A stretch of DNA of 35,404 nt from Streptococcus infantis (GCF_001579645.1 NZ_KQ970818.1:288569-323972), one strand, 5' to 3'. Numbered from the stretch's first letter, positions 9,594-19,194 are shown. The notes: generated by a model not told the origin, from the sequence alone. Program-made: numbers and translations.

Positions 9594-9601
9594 GCTATAA
9601 T
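9593..9601 (+). promoter_or_regulatory. Extended -10 promoter of manA
   Basis: TGCTATAAT is a perfect TGn-extended -10. It begins inside the T-tract of the bglA terminator and lies about 30 bases before the manA ATG. Confidence 0.7.
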
Positions 9602-9631
9602 GAGGGTGAAAAATCAGACAGGAGATGAAAC

Positions 9632-10576
9632 ATGTCAGAACCATTATTTTTAAATTCCGTAATGCAAGAAAAAATCTGGGGTGGGACTAAACTTCGTGAT
9701 GAGTTTGGCTACGACATTCCAAGCGAAAAAATCGGAGAATATTGGGCAATTTCAGCTCACCCCAATGGTGTTTCCAAGGTAGCCAATGGTCGCTTTGAGG
9801 GAATCGACTTAGCTACTTTGTATGCGGAACACCGTGAGTTATTTGGTAACCGTCCAGAGCCAGTATTTCCGCTTTTAACAAAAATCCTTGATGCCAATGA
9901 CTGGCTCAGTGTTCAAGTTCACCCAGATGATGCTTATGGCCTAGAACATGAGGGCGAACTCGGAAAAACAGAATGTTGGTACATTATTGCTGCAGATGAG
10001 GGTTCAGAAATTATTTACGGCCATAACGCTAAGTCAAAAGAAGAACTCCGCCAGCAAATCGAAGATAAAAACTGGGATGCCTTGTTAACAAAAGTTCCTG
10101 TAAAAGCTGGAGATTTCTTCTATGTTCCAAGTGGAACCATGCATGCTATTGGAGCAGGTATCTTGATCCTTGAAACGCAACAGTCTAGTGATACAACCTA
10201 CCGTGTCTATGACTTTGACCGTAAGGATGATAATGGTAACTTGCGCGAGCTTCATCTTGAAAAATCCATCGATGTTCTAAATATTGGTGAGCCTGCTAAC
10301 AGCCGTCCTGTAACCGTCAAAGCAGATGATTTGCGTTCAACTCTCCTTGTATCCAATGAATTCTTCGCAGTTTACAAGTGGGAAATCACTGGAAAAGTTG
10401 ACTTTGAAAAGACAGCTGACTATAGCTTATTGAGTGTCTTAGCTGGTCAAGGGAAACTAACTGTGGACAGTAAAGATTATCCAATTCAAAAAGGTAGCCA
10501 CTTTATTTTACCAAGTGATGTTGAAACTTGGACACTTGAAGGACAAGATTTGGAATTGATTGTTAGCCATCCGTAA
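9632..10576 (+). CDS. manA: Mannose-6-phosphate isomerase
   Basis: ManA interconverts mannose-6-phosphate and fructose-6-phosphate, feeding mannose from PTS uptake into glycolysis. The 314-residue length fits the Firmicutes type. Zinc and active-site motifs are visible: SVQVHPDD (about residues 92-99), GKTECWYII (about 110-118) and GTMHAIGAGILILETQQSSDTTYRVYDFDR (about 168-197, His and Glu ligands, Arg). A C-terminal cupin half follows. GGAGATG precedes the ATG. It has its own promoter and ends in a terminator shared with the convergent symporter gene. Confidence 0.97.
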   Translation: MSEPLFLNSVMQEKIWGGTKLRDEFGYDIPSEKIGEYWAISAHPNGVSKVANGRFEGIDLATLYAEHRELFGNRPEPVFPLLTKILDANDWLSVQVHPDDAYGLEHEGELGKTECWYIIAADEGSEIIYGHNAKSKEELRQQIEDKNWDALLTKVPVKAGDFFYVPSGTMHAIGAGILILETQQSSDTTYRVYDFDRKDDNGNLRELHLEKSIDVLNIGEPANSRPVTVKADDLRSTLLVSNEFFAVYKWEITGKVDFEKTADYSLLSVLAGQGKLTVDSKDYPIQKGSHFILPSDVETWTLEGQDLELIVSHP

Positions 10577-10580
10577 AAAG

Positions 10581-10611
10581 AAAGGACCTGAGTTCATTAC
10601 TCAAGTCCTTT
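10581..10611. terminator. Bidirectional terminator between manA and the sodium symporter
   Basis: AAAGGACCTGAGT and ACTCAAGTCCTTT form a 13-bp stem with one wobble pair around TCATT. T-tracts occur on both strands, so it can stop both convergent genes. Confidence 0.9.
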
Positions 10612-10617
10612 TTATAG

Positions 10618-11958
10618 TTACATAGACTGGGCGATAAAGACCACGATGATAATGATTGGGATGATAAAACGAAGAAGGAAGAGCCAGACTTGGAAAAGTC
10701 CTTGTTTCCACGGTGTTTCATCAAGATGGAGTTCCTCCATAGCCAATGCTTTTTTGAAAATATATCCTGTAAAGAGAGACAAGCAGAGGGCACCAAAGGG
10801 CATGAGGAGATTAGAAACCAAGAAGTCCATGGCATCAAAGAAGGTCTTTCCAAAGATTTGAACGTCTGCCATGACTCCGTAGGATAGGGCTGAAGGGATA
10901 CCAAATACAAAAGTCAAAACCCCTAAAATCATACTCCACTTAGTACGTCTACGATTGTCTTGGTTGGTGATGTTGCCTACATTGATTTCCAGCATTACGA
11001 CAGAAGAAGTGACTGTCGCAAAGAGGAAAAGCAATAGGAAAAGGATGTAGAAAATACTTCCAAAAGGCATCTTGTCAAAGAGTTGAGGCAAGACAATAAA
11101 GAGGAGACTTGGACCACCTTCAGACTGGATGTTAAAGGCTGACATAGCTGGGAAAATAGCTAATCCTGCCATGATGGATACAGAGATGTTCATGGCAACG
11201 ATGGACATACCTGATTGGACCAGATTGGTTGTCTTATCCAAGTAAGAAGCATAGGTCAACATGGCAGTAACACCGAGCGATAGTGCAAAGAAAGATTGTC
11301 CCAGAGCATAGAGGAGTCCGGCGCTTGTCAGTTTTGAAAAGTCAGGTTTGAGGAAGTAAACCACACCCTCCATGGCATTAGGCAAGCTGAGAGAGCGCCC
11401 GATGATAATGACAAAGATGATAAAGAGCAGGGGCATCATAACTTTCGATGCTCTTTCAATCCCTTTTTGAACTCCCTTAGATACGATAAAGATGTTGAGG
11501 AAGATGAAGAGGGCTTGGGAACCGAGAGCAATCCATGGATTTGAAATAATGTCTGTGAAGAGCTGGGCATAATCACTGCTAATCCCAACTTGGAAGGCTT
11601 TAGCAATAGCGATACCTAGATAGACTAAAACCCATCCTCCAATAACACTATAAAATGAGAGAAGGATGAAAAGGGCAAAGGCGCCAATCCAACCAATAAA
11701 ATTGTATTTATGATTGTTTCCAAGCTTACCAAAGGTTTTGATTGCTGATACGCCAGCGCTCCGACCAAGGGCAAACTCCGCCAGCAAAAGCGGGAAACCA
11801 ATTAAAATCGTTGAGATGAGAAAGACCAGTAAAAATCCTCCTCCACCATTGGCAGCGGTCATATAAGGGAATTTCCAAACGGCCCCAAGACCAATAGCAG
11901 AACCAGCAGACGCAAGGATGAAGCCCAGTTTCGAGCCCCATTGCGATTTTTCAGACAT
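10618..11958 (-). CDS. Sodium-dependent symporter (NSS/SNF family, LeuT-like)
   Basis: This protein has 446 residues and about eleven membrane segments. It belongs to the neurotransmitter:sodium symporter family, whose bacterial members import amino acids with Na+. The first helix reads ASAGSAIGLGAVWKFPY (about residues 12-28), the family's sodium/substrate site with WKFPY in place of WRFPY. ANGGGGFLLVF follows. Helices 6-8 contain ALGQSFFALSLG, the second conserved sodium region. Substrate is unknown. The mRNA leader holds an attenuator-like hairpin. Confidence 0.93.
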   Translation of the reverse strand: MSEKSQWGSKLGFILASAGSAIGLGAVWKFPYMTAANGGGGFLLVFLISTILIGFPLLLAEFALGRSAGVSAIKTFGKLGNNHKYNFIGWIGAFALFILLSFYSVIGGWVLVYLGIAIAKAFQVGISSDYAQLFTDIISNPWIALGSQALFIFLNIFIVSKGVQKGIERASKVMMPLLFIIFVIIIGRSLSLPNAMEGVVYFLKPDFSKLTSAGLLYALGQSFFALSLGVTAMLTYASYLDKTTNLVQSGMSIVAMNISVSIMAGLAIFPAMSAFNIQSEGGPSLLFIVLPQLFDKMPFGSIFYILFLLLFLFATVTSSVVMLEINVGNITNQDNRRRTKWSMILGVLTFVFGIPSALSYGVMADVQIFGKTFFDAMDFLVSNLLMPFGALCLSLFTGYIFKKALAMEELHLDETPWKQGLFQVWLFLLRFIIPIIIIVVFIAQSM

Positions 11959-11980
11959 AGTAAAACTCCGATCTATTTTT

Positions 11981-12019
11981 TAAAATAAGAAAAGGCTACT
12001 TGAGTTGTCAAATAGCCTT
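11981..12019 (-). terminator. Attenuator-like hairpin in the sodium symporter leader
   Basis: On the minus strand AAGGCTA (12019-12013) pairs with TAGCCTT (11998-11992). An inner TTGA/TCAA stem forms around CAAC after one mismatch. TTTTCTTATTTT follows directly. This is a terminator-like structure between promoter and start codon, about 23 bases upstream of the ATG. An alternative TTGAG/CTCAA pairing (12026-12022 with 12004-12000) would conflict with it. No ligand or leader peptide is apparent. Confidence 0.6.
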
Positions 12020-12067
12020 CTCTCAATGACTCTTTATGAGCTTTTTATTTGATTGATAGACTTGATT

Positions 12068-12096
12068 ATCCTATCATGATTTTTGAAGTCTGTCAA
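12068..12096 (-). promoter_or_regulatory. Promoter of the sodium symporter gene
   Basis: On the minus strand TTGACA (12096-12091) and TAGGAT (12073-12068) are 17 bases apart. It leaves a leader of about 100 bases that contains the terminator-like hairpin. Confidence 0.7.
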
Positions 12097-12136
12097 GAAA
12101 ATCAATTTTACGTTTTCATAAATCTTAATAAAATAC

Positions 12137-12167
12137 TTGACTCTCCCCAAAGGGGAGGGTATATACT
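12137..12167 (+). promoter_or_regulatory. MerR-type promoter/operator of the TipA-like gene
   Basis: TTGACT (12137-12142) and TATACT (12162-12167) are separated by 19 bases, the long spacer typical of MerR-activated promoters. A palindrome CTCCCC-AAA-GGGGAG (12143-12157) fills the spacer. Autoregulation by the adjacent MerR protein is the natural reading. The site looks intact although the regulator gene is broken. Confidence 0.85.
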
Positions 12168-12187
12168 ATTTATGTGAGGAGGAAATC

Positions 12188-12928
12188 ATGTACCATATCA
12201 AAGAAGCTGCGCAGCTTTCAGGCGTTTCTATCAAAACACTTTACCATTATGATAAGATAGGACTCTTGGTCCCATTAAAGTCAGAAAATGGCTATCGAAC
12301 CTACAGTCAAGAAGATTTAGAACGACTTCAGGTTATCCTTTATTACAAGTATCTAGGCTTTTCTTTAGAAAAAATAGCAGAGCTATTGAAGGAAGAAAAG
12401 ATGAACTTGTTACCACATTTGACGAGACAGTTGGATTACCTGACTCGAGAAAGACAACATTTGGATACCTTAATTTCAACCTTACAAAAAACCATTCAAG
12501 AACAAAAAGGAGAAATAAAAATGACCATTCAAGAAAAATTCACTGGATTTAGCTATCAAGACAATCAAAAATACCACCAAGAGGCGGTAGAAAAATATGG
12601 CTAGGAAGTCATGGACCAGGCTCTCGAGCGTCAAAAAGGACGAGAGGATGAAGCTACAACAGCCTTTAATCAAGTCTTTCAAGCCTTGGCTCAAAATCTA
12701 CAATCTGGTCTGCCGATAACAGCATCTGAAAACCAAGAGGAAGCAGCCAAGCTCTTGCAAGCCATTCGTACCTATGGATTTGACTGCTCTATGGAAGTCT
12801 TCGGTCATATCGGCCAAGGCTATGTCTATAATCCAGAGTTTAAGGAAAATATTGACAAATTTGGCCCAGGGACAGCTCAGTACACATCAGATGTTATTGC
12901 CCACTATGTAAGCACACAAACTCGATAA
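12188..12928 (+). pseudogene. TipA-like MerR regulator with in-frame stop
   Basis: TipAL-type activators join a MerR DNA-binding domain to a TipAS domain that binds thiopeptide-like drugs. The reading frame from ATG 12188 has the HTH (YHIKEAAQLSGVSIKTLYHYDKIGLL, residues 1-27), the rest of the MerR domain, and a coiled coil (about 75-110). The TipAS part then starts at TIQEKFTGFSYQDNQKYHQEAVEKYG. TAG at 12602-12604 (codon 139) interrupts it. The same frame continues to TAA 12928 with intact TipAS sequence (MEVFGHIGQGYVYNP, PGTAQYTSDVIAHYVS). One base change, for example from AAG or CAG, explains it. The 138-residue product could still bind DNA. A sequencing error is possible. An open frame from TTG 12137 is not the start because it overlaps the -35. 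Confidence 0.88.
12507..12523 (+). promoter_or_regulatory. Internal ribosome site for a TipAS-like short product
   Basis: AAGGAG (12507-12512) lies 8 bases before an in-frame ATG (12521), exactly where the drug-binding domain begins. A separate product from here would be 135 residues without the TAG, close to the size of Streptomyces TipAS, which is also made from an internal start. In this strain the TAG cuts it to 27 residues. Confidence 0.65.
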
Positions 12929-13016
12929 AACTCAAAGACTAAGCTAGCACTGACAAAGCCAGTAACAGAATTTTAATTGGAGGACACAGACCTAGCTTGA
13001 AGATTAGACAAGCTAA

Positions 13017-13044
13017 AAATCGGCGGAGTAATCTCTGCCGATTT
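13017..13044. terminator. Terminator between the TipA-like gene and the Nudix gene
   Basis: AAATCGGCGGAG and CTCTGCCGATTT form a 12-bp stem with one G-U pair around TAAT. It lies between convergent genes and has short T/A tracts on both sides; it fits best as the Nudix-gene terminator on the minus strand (TTTTTAGC follows). Confidence 0.82.
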
Positions 13045-13048
13045 ACTG

Positions 13049-13504
13049 TTATTTGAGTTGGTAAGACCAGTCTTCATCATCCTTGTAGTAAAAGAACTCA
13101 CTGAGATTTTCTTCCAAAAAAACACGAAGCATATCAGACATATCCTCAGTAGCCAGTTTAAGATGAGATAGATTTTCAAAATCCTCCCACCAGACTTTTC
13201 CTTCGTCTGAAGATTGGAGCTCCCCAGTAAAGTGTTCAGTTTTGTAAAAGAGGACAACATAGCGATAATCTGCATCATCATACCAATCTTTGATACCGCA
13301 GAGTTGGGGTTTAGAAATGGTCAGACCAGTTTCTTCTTTCACTTCACGAATGACAGCATCGACAAAGGATTCGTCACGTTCAACATGGCCACCAGGAAAA
13401 GTAATGCCAGGCCAGTTAGGACTAACTCGATCTTGAACCAAAACCTTGTCCCCATTTTTAATCATACACATGTTGACAAATTCGACTGATTCTCTTCTAA
13501 TCAT
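13049..13504 (-). CDS. Nudix hydrolase (MutT-like)
   Basis: Nudix enzymes hydrolyse nucleoside diphosphates linked to another group, such as oxidised dNTPs. The 151-residue protein carries a complete Nudix box, GGHVERDESFVDAVIREVKEETGL (described here as G-x5-E-x7-REVxEExGL, residues about 38-60). The catalytic REVKEE glutamates are present. The N-terminus VEFVNMCMIKNGDKVLVQDR is the usual first strand pair. It follows the DUF1697 gene by 10 bases on the same strand, so the two are probably cotranscribed. 8-oxo-dGTPase activity is one possibility; the substrate is not determined by sequence. Confidence 0.9.
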   Translation of the reverse strand: MIRRESVEFVNMCMIKNGDKVLVQDRVSPNWPGITFPGGHVERDESFVDAVIREVKEETGLTISKPQLCGIKDWYDDADYRYVVLFYKTEHFTGELQSSDEGKVWWEDFENLSHLKLATEDMSDMLRVFLEENLSEFFYYKDDEDWSYQLK

Positions 13505-13514
13505 CTTATTTTTC

Positions 13515-14036
13515 CTATTTTGTTAGTAATTTTTCTACCACGTTTAACTTTCGCATGGTCAGATCAACGCCGAACAGCTTTTCAAGATAGTTGGTATTAA
13601 GCTTTTTTCGTTTTGCAGTTCTAGGGAGATAGAGGTAAAGACAATGGTTGCCGATACAAATTTCTTCTTCACCATAGTCACTATCCAATTTTTCAAATGG
13701 TAGACTTTGGATAGCATTCTGGAAAAGAATTATATGTATACGGTCATAAAGATAGTGTTCTCCAAACGGATTTTCTTGGACAATTTTTGTAAAATCACTC
13801 TTATTTTTAATAACCATTTTCAAGTCGGCTCCAATTTTTTCTTTTATTAGAGTATGGACTTGTTCTCGTATTTCTTCTATGGCTAAGTCGCTTTCAAGAA
13901 TAATATTTCCACTTTGAATATAAGTTCGAACGTGTTGAAAACCAGCCTCTGTTAAGATATCTACCAGATAAGACATTTTAGGGATAGCATTTTGTCCATT
14001 CGGTGTAACACCTCTCAGTAAAATAATATGTTCCAA
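13515..14036 (-). CDS. DUF1697 family protein, UUG start
   Basis: The function of DUF1697 proteins is unknown. The N-terminus HIILLRGVTPNGQNAIPKMSYLVDILTEAGF and the phrase VRTYIQSGNIILES are the family signature. Two alternative starts exist. TTG at 14057 has no ribosome site, whereas TTG at 14036 has AAAGGAG 5 bases upstream, so I chose 14036, giving 173 residues, close to the family norm. The C-terminus LYLYLPRTAKRKKLNTNYLEKLFGVDLTMRKLNVVEKL is also typical. It is likely cotranscribed with the Nudix gene. Confidence 0.87.
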   Translation of the reverse strand: MEHIILLRGVTPNGQNAIPKMSYLVDILTEAGFQHVRTYIQSGNIILESDLAIEEIREQVHTLIKEKIGADLKMVIKNKSDFTKIVQENPFGEHYLYDRIHIILFQNAIQSLPFEKLDSDYGEEEICIGNHCLYLYLPRTAKRKKLNTNYLEKLFGVDLTMRKLNVVEKLLTK

Positions 14037-14086
14037 AATAGCTCCTTTCTTATCCAATATCTTTAGATACTATATCATTTATAGTT

Positions 14087-16155
<2,069 letters not shown>

Positions 16156-16279
16156 AGAAATTCTCCATCTTTATCACTTATACATTGACAAAGGTTCTGT
16201 CTTTTTTTACAATTATATCATGAAAAATCTTAAAACAAAAGTCTCGTCACTCTGTTGTCACAAGTAGAAAGGAAGTGTT

Positions 16280-16837
16280 ATGGCCGAACGAAGAATTTCT
16301 GAAAATTCACTTGAAAATCTCAGAAAATCAAACAAAGAATCCAATTTACTGACCAGAGAAGCTATCGAAACAGCTCTTTTGCAACTTTTGGAGAAAAAGG
16401 AGTTGACAAAGATTAGCATTTCCGAATTGGTAAAAAGAGCTGGGGTCTCCCGTGCAGCCTTTTATCGAAACTATGACTCCAAAGAAGAGATTTTAGAAAG
16501 CGTCTTTAAACGCAGTGTCCATAATATCATGGAGCAGCTCAGTCATTATGATGTCAAAACAGATCTCTATCTGGTTTGGGTTCATCTCTTTCGTGAAGCC
16601 AGAAAAGAAGCCAAGGTTATTCAGCTTGCCTTGGACTACCACTTGGAAAAAATCTTTGTGCAAGCCATGCAAGAGTTTTTAGAAAAATACTATGGAAAAT
16701 CAAAAGGAGTCAGCTCTTACCTGCATTCTTTTTGGAGTTCTGCCATCGTATCAGTTTTGCTTAAATGGATCAAGGATGGAATGAAGGTTCCTGCTGAAAA
16801 AATCGCAGATTTACGCCTACCATTTTTCAAAAAATAG
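16280..16837 (+). CDS. TetR/AcrR family transcriptional regulator
   Basis: The 185-residue protein has an N-terminal TetR helix-turn-helix: LTREAIETALLQLLEKKELTKISISELVKRAGVSRAAFYRNYDSKEEIL, about residues 26-74 (ISISELVKRAGVSRAAFYR is the DNA-binding unit). The C-terminal ligand/dimer domain is helical and not similar to a characterised drug regulator that I recognise. AAGGAAG precedes the ATG. It faces the DegV/FakB gene and is followed at 18 bases by dCMP deaminase, so it may control lipid uptake or its own operon. A dyad GACA-N7-TGTC (16187-16201) in the intergenic region is a candidate operator. Confidence 0.88.
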   Translation: MAERRISENSLENLRKSNKESNLLTREAIETALLQLLEKKELTKISISELVKRAGVSRAAFYRNYDSKEEILESVFKRSVHNIMEQLSHYDVKTDLYLVWVHLFREARKEAKVIQLALDYHLEKIFVQAMQEFLEKYYGKSKGVSSYLHSFWSSAIVSVLLKWIKDGMKVPAEKIADLRLPFFKK

Positions 16838-16855
16838 ATCAGGAGGAGAGAAGTT

Positions 16856-17323
16856 ATGACAGAAAAAAGACTGGCTTGGGATGAGTATTTTGCTGCTCAA
16901 GCCCTATTGATTGCCAATCGTTCAACCTGTAAACGCGCCAAGGTAGGAGCTGTTTTAGTCAAGGATAATAAGGTTATTTCAACAGGTTATAATGGCTCTG
17001 TATCAGGAACGGAGCATTGTATTGACCATGACTGTTTGGTGATTGAGGGCCACTGTGTCCGCACTCTTCATGCTGAGGTTAATGCTATTTTACAAGGAGC
17101 AGAACGTGGCGTTCCAAAAGGATTTACAGCTTACGTTACTCATTTTCCTTGTCTCAACTGCACCAAGCAATTGCTTCAGGTAGGATGTGAGCGTGTCGTT
17201 TATATTAACCAGTACCGTATGGACGACTACGCCCAGTATCTCTATCGTGAAAAAGGGACCGAGTTGACCCATTTACCACTTGAGACAGTACAAGCAGCTC
17301 TTCAAGAAGCTAACTTGATTTAA
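16856..17323 (+). CDS. comEB: dCMP deaminase (ComEB-like)
   Basis: This enzyme converts dCMP to dUMP for dTMP synthesis. The 155-residue protein has the zinc site of cytidine/deoxycytidylate deaminases: HAEVNAIL (about residues 71-78, His ligand and catalytic Glu) and PCLNCTKQLL (about 100-109, two Cys ligands). NRSTCKRAKVGAVLV and STGYNGSVSGTEHC are the nucleotide-binding parts. The name comEB comes from the competence locus of Bacillus; here it sits next to upp instead, so a nucleotide-metabolism role fits. AGGAGGAGAG is a strong ribosome site. Confidence 0.94.
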   Translation: MTEKRLAWDEYFAAQALLIANRSTCKRAKVGAVLVKDNKVISTGYNGSVSGTEHCIDHDCLVIEGHCVRTLHAEVNAILQGAERGVPKGFTAYVTHFPCLNCTKQLLQVGCERVVYINQYRMDDYAQYLYREKGTELTHLPLETVQAALQEANLI

Positions 17324-17338
17324 AAATTAAAAAAAAAG

Positions 17339-17369
17339 ATGGTTTAGAAGGATTTTTAAACCATTTTTT
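17339..17369 (+). terminator. Terminator between comEB and upp
   Basis: ATGGTTTA pairs perfectly with TAAACCAT around a 10-base loop, then TTTTTT. The upp -10 (TATAAT, 17372-17377) begins immediately after it. Confidence 0.85.
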
Positions 17370-17410
17370 GATATAATAAGAAGAATAAATTGAAAGAAGG
17401 AATTCAGAAA

Positions 17411-18040
17411 ATGGGAAAACTTGAAGTCATTAATCATCCACTCATTCAACACAAATTGTCAATCTTGCGTCGTACAGACACTTCTACAAAAGCTTTTCGA
17501 GAGTTAGTAGATGAAATTGCTATGTTGATGGGATATGAAGTACTTCGTGATCTTCCGCTTGAAGACGTTGAAATCGAAACACCTATCACAAAAACAGTCC
17601 AAAAACAATTGGCTGGTAAAAAATTGGCAATTGTTCCAATCTTGCGTGCAGGTATCGGGATGGTCGATGGGCTATTGAGCTTGGTTCCAGCAGCCAAAGT
17701 TGGACATATTGGCATGTACCGTGACGAAGAAACTCTTCAACCAGTAGAATACTTGGTTAAATTACCTGAAGATATCGACCAACGTCAAATTTTTGTGGTT
17801 GACCCTATGCTTGCAACAGGTGGTTCTGCAATCTTGGCTGTTGATTCCCTCAAAAAACGTGGAGCATCAAACATCAAATTTGTCTGCCTTGTATCTGCTC
17901 CAGAAGGTGTAAAAGCTCTTCAAGAAGCTCACCCAGATGTAGAAATCTTTACAGCAGCTTTGGATGAACGCTTGAACGAACATGGCTATATCGTTCCAGG
18001 TCTTGGTGATGCTGGAGACCGCTTGTTCGGTACTAAATAA
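17411..18040 (+). CDS. upp: Uracil phosphoribosyltransferase
   Basis: Upp makes UMP from uracil and PRPP (pyrimidine salvage). From ATG 17411 the protein has 209 residues, the family length. GAAGGA at 17396-17401 supports this start; an upstream TTG frame start at 17390 would add seven residues and has no support. The PRPP loop is seen in [25 protein letters not shown] (about residues 129-151). The C-terminal uracil site is [17 protein letters not shown] (about 193-209). [23 protein letters not shown] at the start is typical. Confidence 0.97.
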   Translation: MGKLEVINHPLIQHKLSILRRTDTSTKAFRELVDEIAMLMGYEVLRDLPLEDVEIETPITKTVQKQLAGKKLAIVPILRAGIGMVDGLLSLVPAAKVGHIGMYRDEETLQPVEYLVKLPEDIDQRQIFVVDPMLATGGSAILAVDSLKKRGASNIKFVCLVSAPEGVKALQEAHPDVEIFTAALDERLNEHGYIVPGLGDAGDRLFGTK

Positions 18041-18054
18041 GATTCTAAGCATAA

Positions 18055-18079
18055 ACTAAAACTGTTCATTGGTTTTAGT
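18055..18079 (+). other. Stem-loop after upp
   Basis: ACTAAAAC (18055-18062) pairs with GTTTTAGT (18072-18079). CTCG follows rather than a T-tract, so it is a weak or non-classical terminator. Confidence 0.5.
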
Positions 18080-18128
18080 CTCGAAAGGAGGTTGAATTTT
18101 TGTGTCTGTCTTTAGAATAGAGCAAAAA

Positions 18129-18158
18129 TTTGACCTTTTTTGACCAAAAAGATATAAT
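18129..18158 (+). promoter_or_regulatory. clpP promoter with CtsR operator
   Basis: TTTGACC-TTT-TTTGACC (18129-18145) is a perfect inverted-orientation CtsR heptad repeat (GGTCAAA-N3-GGTCAAA on the other strand). It covers the -35 TTGACC (18130-18135), which is 17 bases from TATAAT (18153-18158). CtsR should repress clpP until heat or protein stress inactivates it. Confidence 0.95.
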
Positions 18159-18212
18159 AGTCCTGTATCAAGTCGCTTGACTAGGAAATTTAGAAATCAG
18201 AAGGAGAAATGA

Positions 18213-18803
18213 ATGATTCCTGTAGTTATTGAACAAACAAGTCGTGGAGAACGTTCATATGACATTTACTCACGTCTTTTAAAAGATCGTATCATTATGT
18301 TGACTGGACCAGTCGAAGACAATATGGCCAATTCAGTTATCGCCCAATTGCTTTTTTTGGATGCCCAAGATAGTACAAAAGATATCTACCTTTATGTAAA
18401 TACTCCAGGTGGTTCTGTATCAGCTGGTTTGGCAATCGTTGATACTATGAACTTTATCAAGGCAGATGTCCAAACCATTGTTATGGGGATGGCTGCTTCA
18501 ATGGGAACAATCATTGCTTCAAGTGGAGCAAAAGGCAAGCGTTTTATGCTTCCAAATGCCGAGTACATGATTCACCAACCGATGGGTGGTACAGGTGGTG
18601 GTACACAGCAAACAGATATGGCGATTGCTGCTGAACACTTGCTTAAAACTCGTAAAACTTTGGAGCAAATTCTTGCAGATAATTCTGGTAAATCAGTTGA
18701 GCAAATCCATGCAGATGCTGAACGTGATTACTGGATGAGCGCTCAAGAAACACTTGAATATGGTTTCATTGATGAAATCATGGCTAATAATTCTTTGAAT
18801 TAA
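18213..18803 (+). CDS. clpP: ATP-dependent Clp protease proteolytic subunit
   Basis: ClpP forms the tetradecameric serine protease chamber fed by ClpX, ClpC and ClpE. The 196-residue protein has the Ser of [19 protein letters not shown] (Ser about residue 96), the His of YMIHQPMGG (about 121) and a downstream Asp in [11 protein letters not shown] (about 172). N-terminal [16 protein letters not shown] is conserved. AGAAGGAGAAATGA is the ribosome site. A CtsR box at its promoter places it in the protein-quality-control regulon. Confidence 0.98.
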   Translation: MIPVVIEQTSRGERSYDIYSRLLKDRIIMLTGPVEDNMANSVIAQLLFLDAQDSTKDIYLYVNTPGGSVSAGLAIVDTMNFIKADVQTIVMGMAASMGTIIASSGAKGKRFMLPNAEYMIHQPMGGTGGGTQQTDMAIAAEHLLKTRKTLEQILADNSGKSVEQIHADAERDYWMSAQETLEYGFIDEIMANNSLN

Positions 18804-18810
18804 ACTACTA

Positions 18811-18839
18811 AAGCAAGCTCGACTGAGCTTGCTTTTTTT
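18811..18839 (+). terminator. Terminator of clpP
   Basis: AAGCAAGCTC pairs perfectly with GAGCTTGCTT around GACT, followed by a T-tract. A TATAAT (18842-18847) for the next gene begins 3 bases later. Confidence 0.93.
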
Positions 18840-18878
18840 GATATAATAGTAAGAAGATTGTTAGAAGGAAGTTGTAAT

Positions 18879-19148
18879 ATGTTTCAAAAAGAGAATCGGT
18901 CTGGTCTGATTATCTACCTATACTATAATCGTGATGCAAAAAAAATCGATAATTATGGTGATATTTGTTACCACTCAAAAAAACACCGTTATCTGCAACT
19001 TTATGTCCCAACAGAAGAAGTGGAAGAACTGGTTAGCCGTTTAGGAAAAGAGAAATTTGTCAAAAAAGTGAGACGATGTCATATCCAAGAATTGGAAACT
19101 CCCTTTGTTGGTAGTCTCTACAGAAATAACGAAAACGTTATCATGTAA
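18879..19148 (+). CDS. ylbG: YlbG family protein (UPF0298)
   Basis: This is a small cytoplasmic protein of unknown function, widespread in Firmicutes. From ATG 18879 it has 89 residues, the usual YlbG size. AGAAGGAAG at 18863-18871 supports this start over the in-frame start at 18858. [37 protein letters not shown] near the N-terminus and [15 protein letters not shown] are the family signature. A separate -10 (TATAAT, 18842-18847) follows the clpP terminator, so it is probably its own unit. Confidence 0.9.
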   Translation: MFQKENRSGLIIYLYYNRDAKKIDNYGDICYHSKKHRYLQLYVPTEEVEELVSRLGKEKFVKKVRRCHIQELETPFVGSLYRNNENVIM

Positions 19149-19165
19149 AAATTCAGATAAATGTG

Positions 19166-19194
19166 TTGACAATTTTCTGATAATTCGGTATATT
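19166..19194 (+). promoter_or_regulatory. livJHMGF promoter
   Basis: TTGACA (19166-19171) and TATATT (19189-19194) are 17 bases apart, upstream of livJ. Between them lies a near-consensus CodY box. Confidence 0.88.
19171..19185 (+). promoter_or_regulatory. CodY box in the livJ promoter
   Basis: AATTTTCTGATAATT differs from the consensus AATTTTCWGAAAATT at one position. It lies between -35 and -10, so CodY loaded with branched-chain amino acids should block transcription. That fits feedback on an importer of the same amino acids. Confidence 0.88.

Noticed and set aside
11959..12096. T-box or amino-acid leader peptide upstream of the sodium symporter
   Set aside because: There is no T-box sequence (AGGGTGGNACCGCG-like) and no AUG-started leader ORF after the predicted transcription start.
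12137..12187. TTG start of the TipA-like gene at 12137
   Set aside because: This TTG is the -35 hexamer of the MerR promoter, and GAGGAGGAAATC before ATG 12188 marks the real start.
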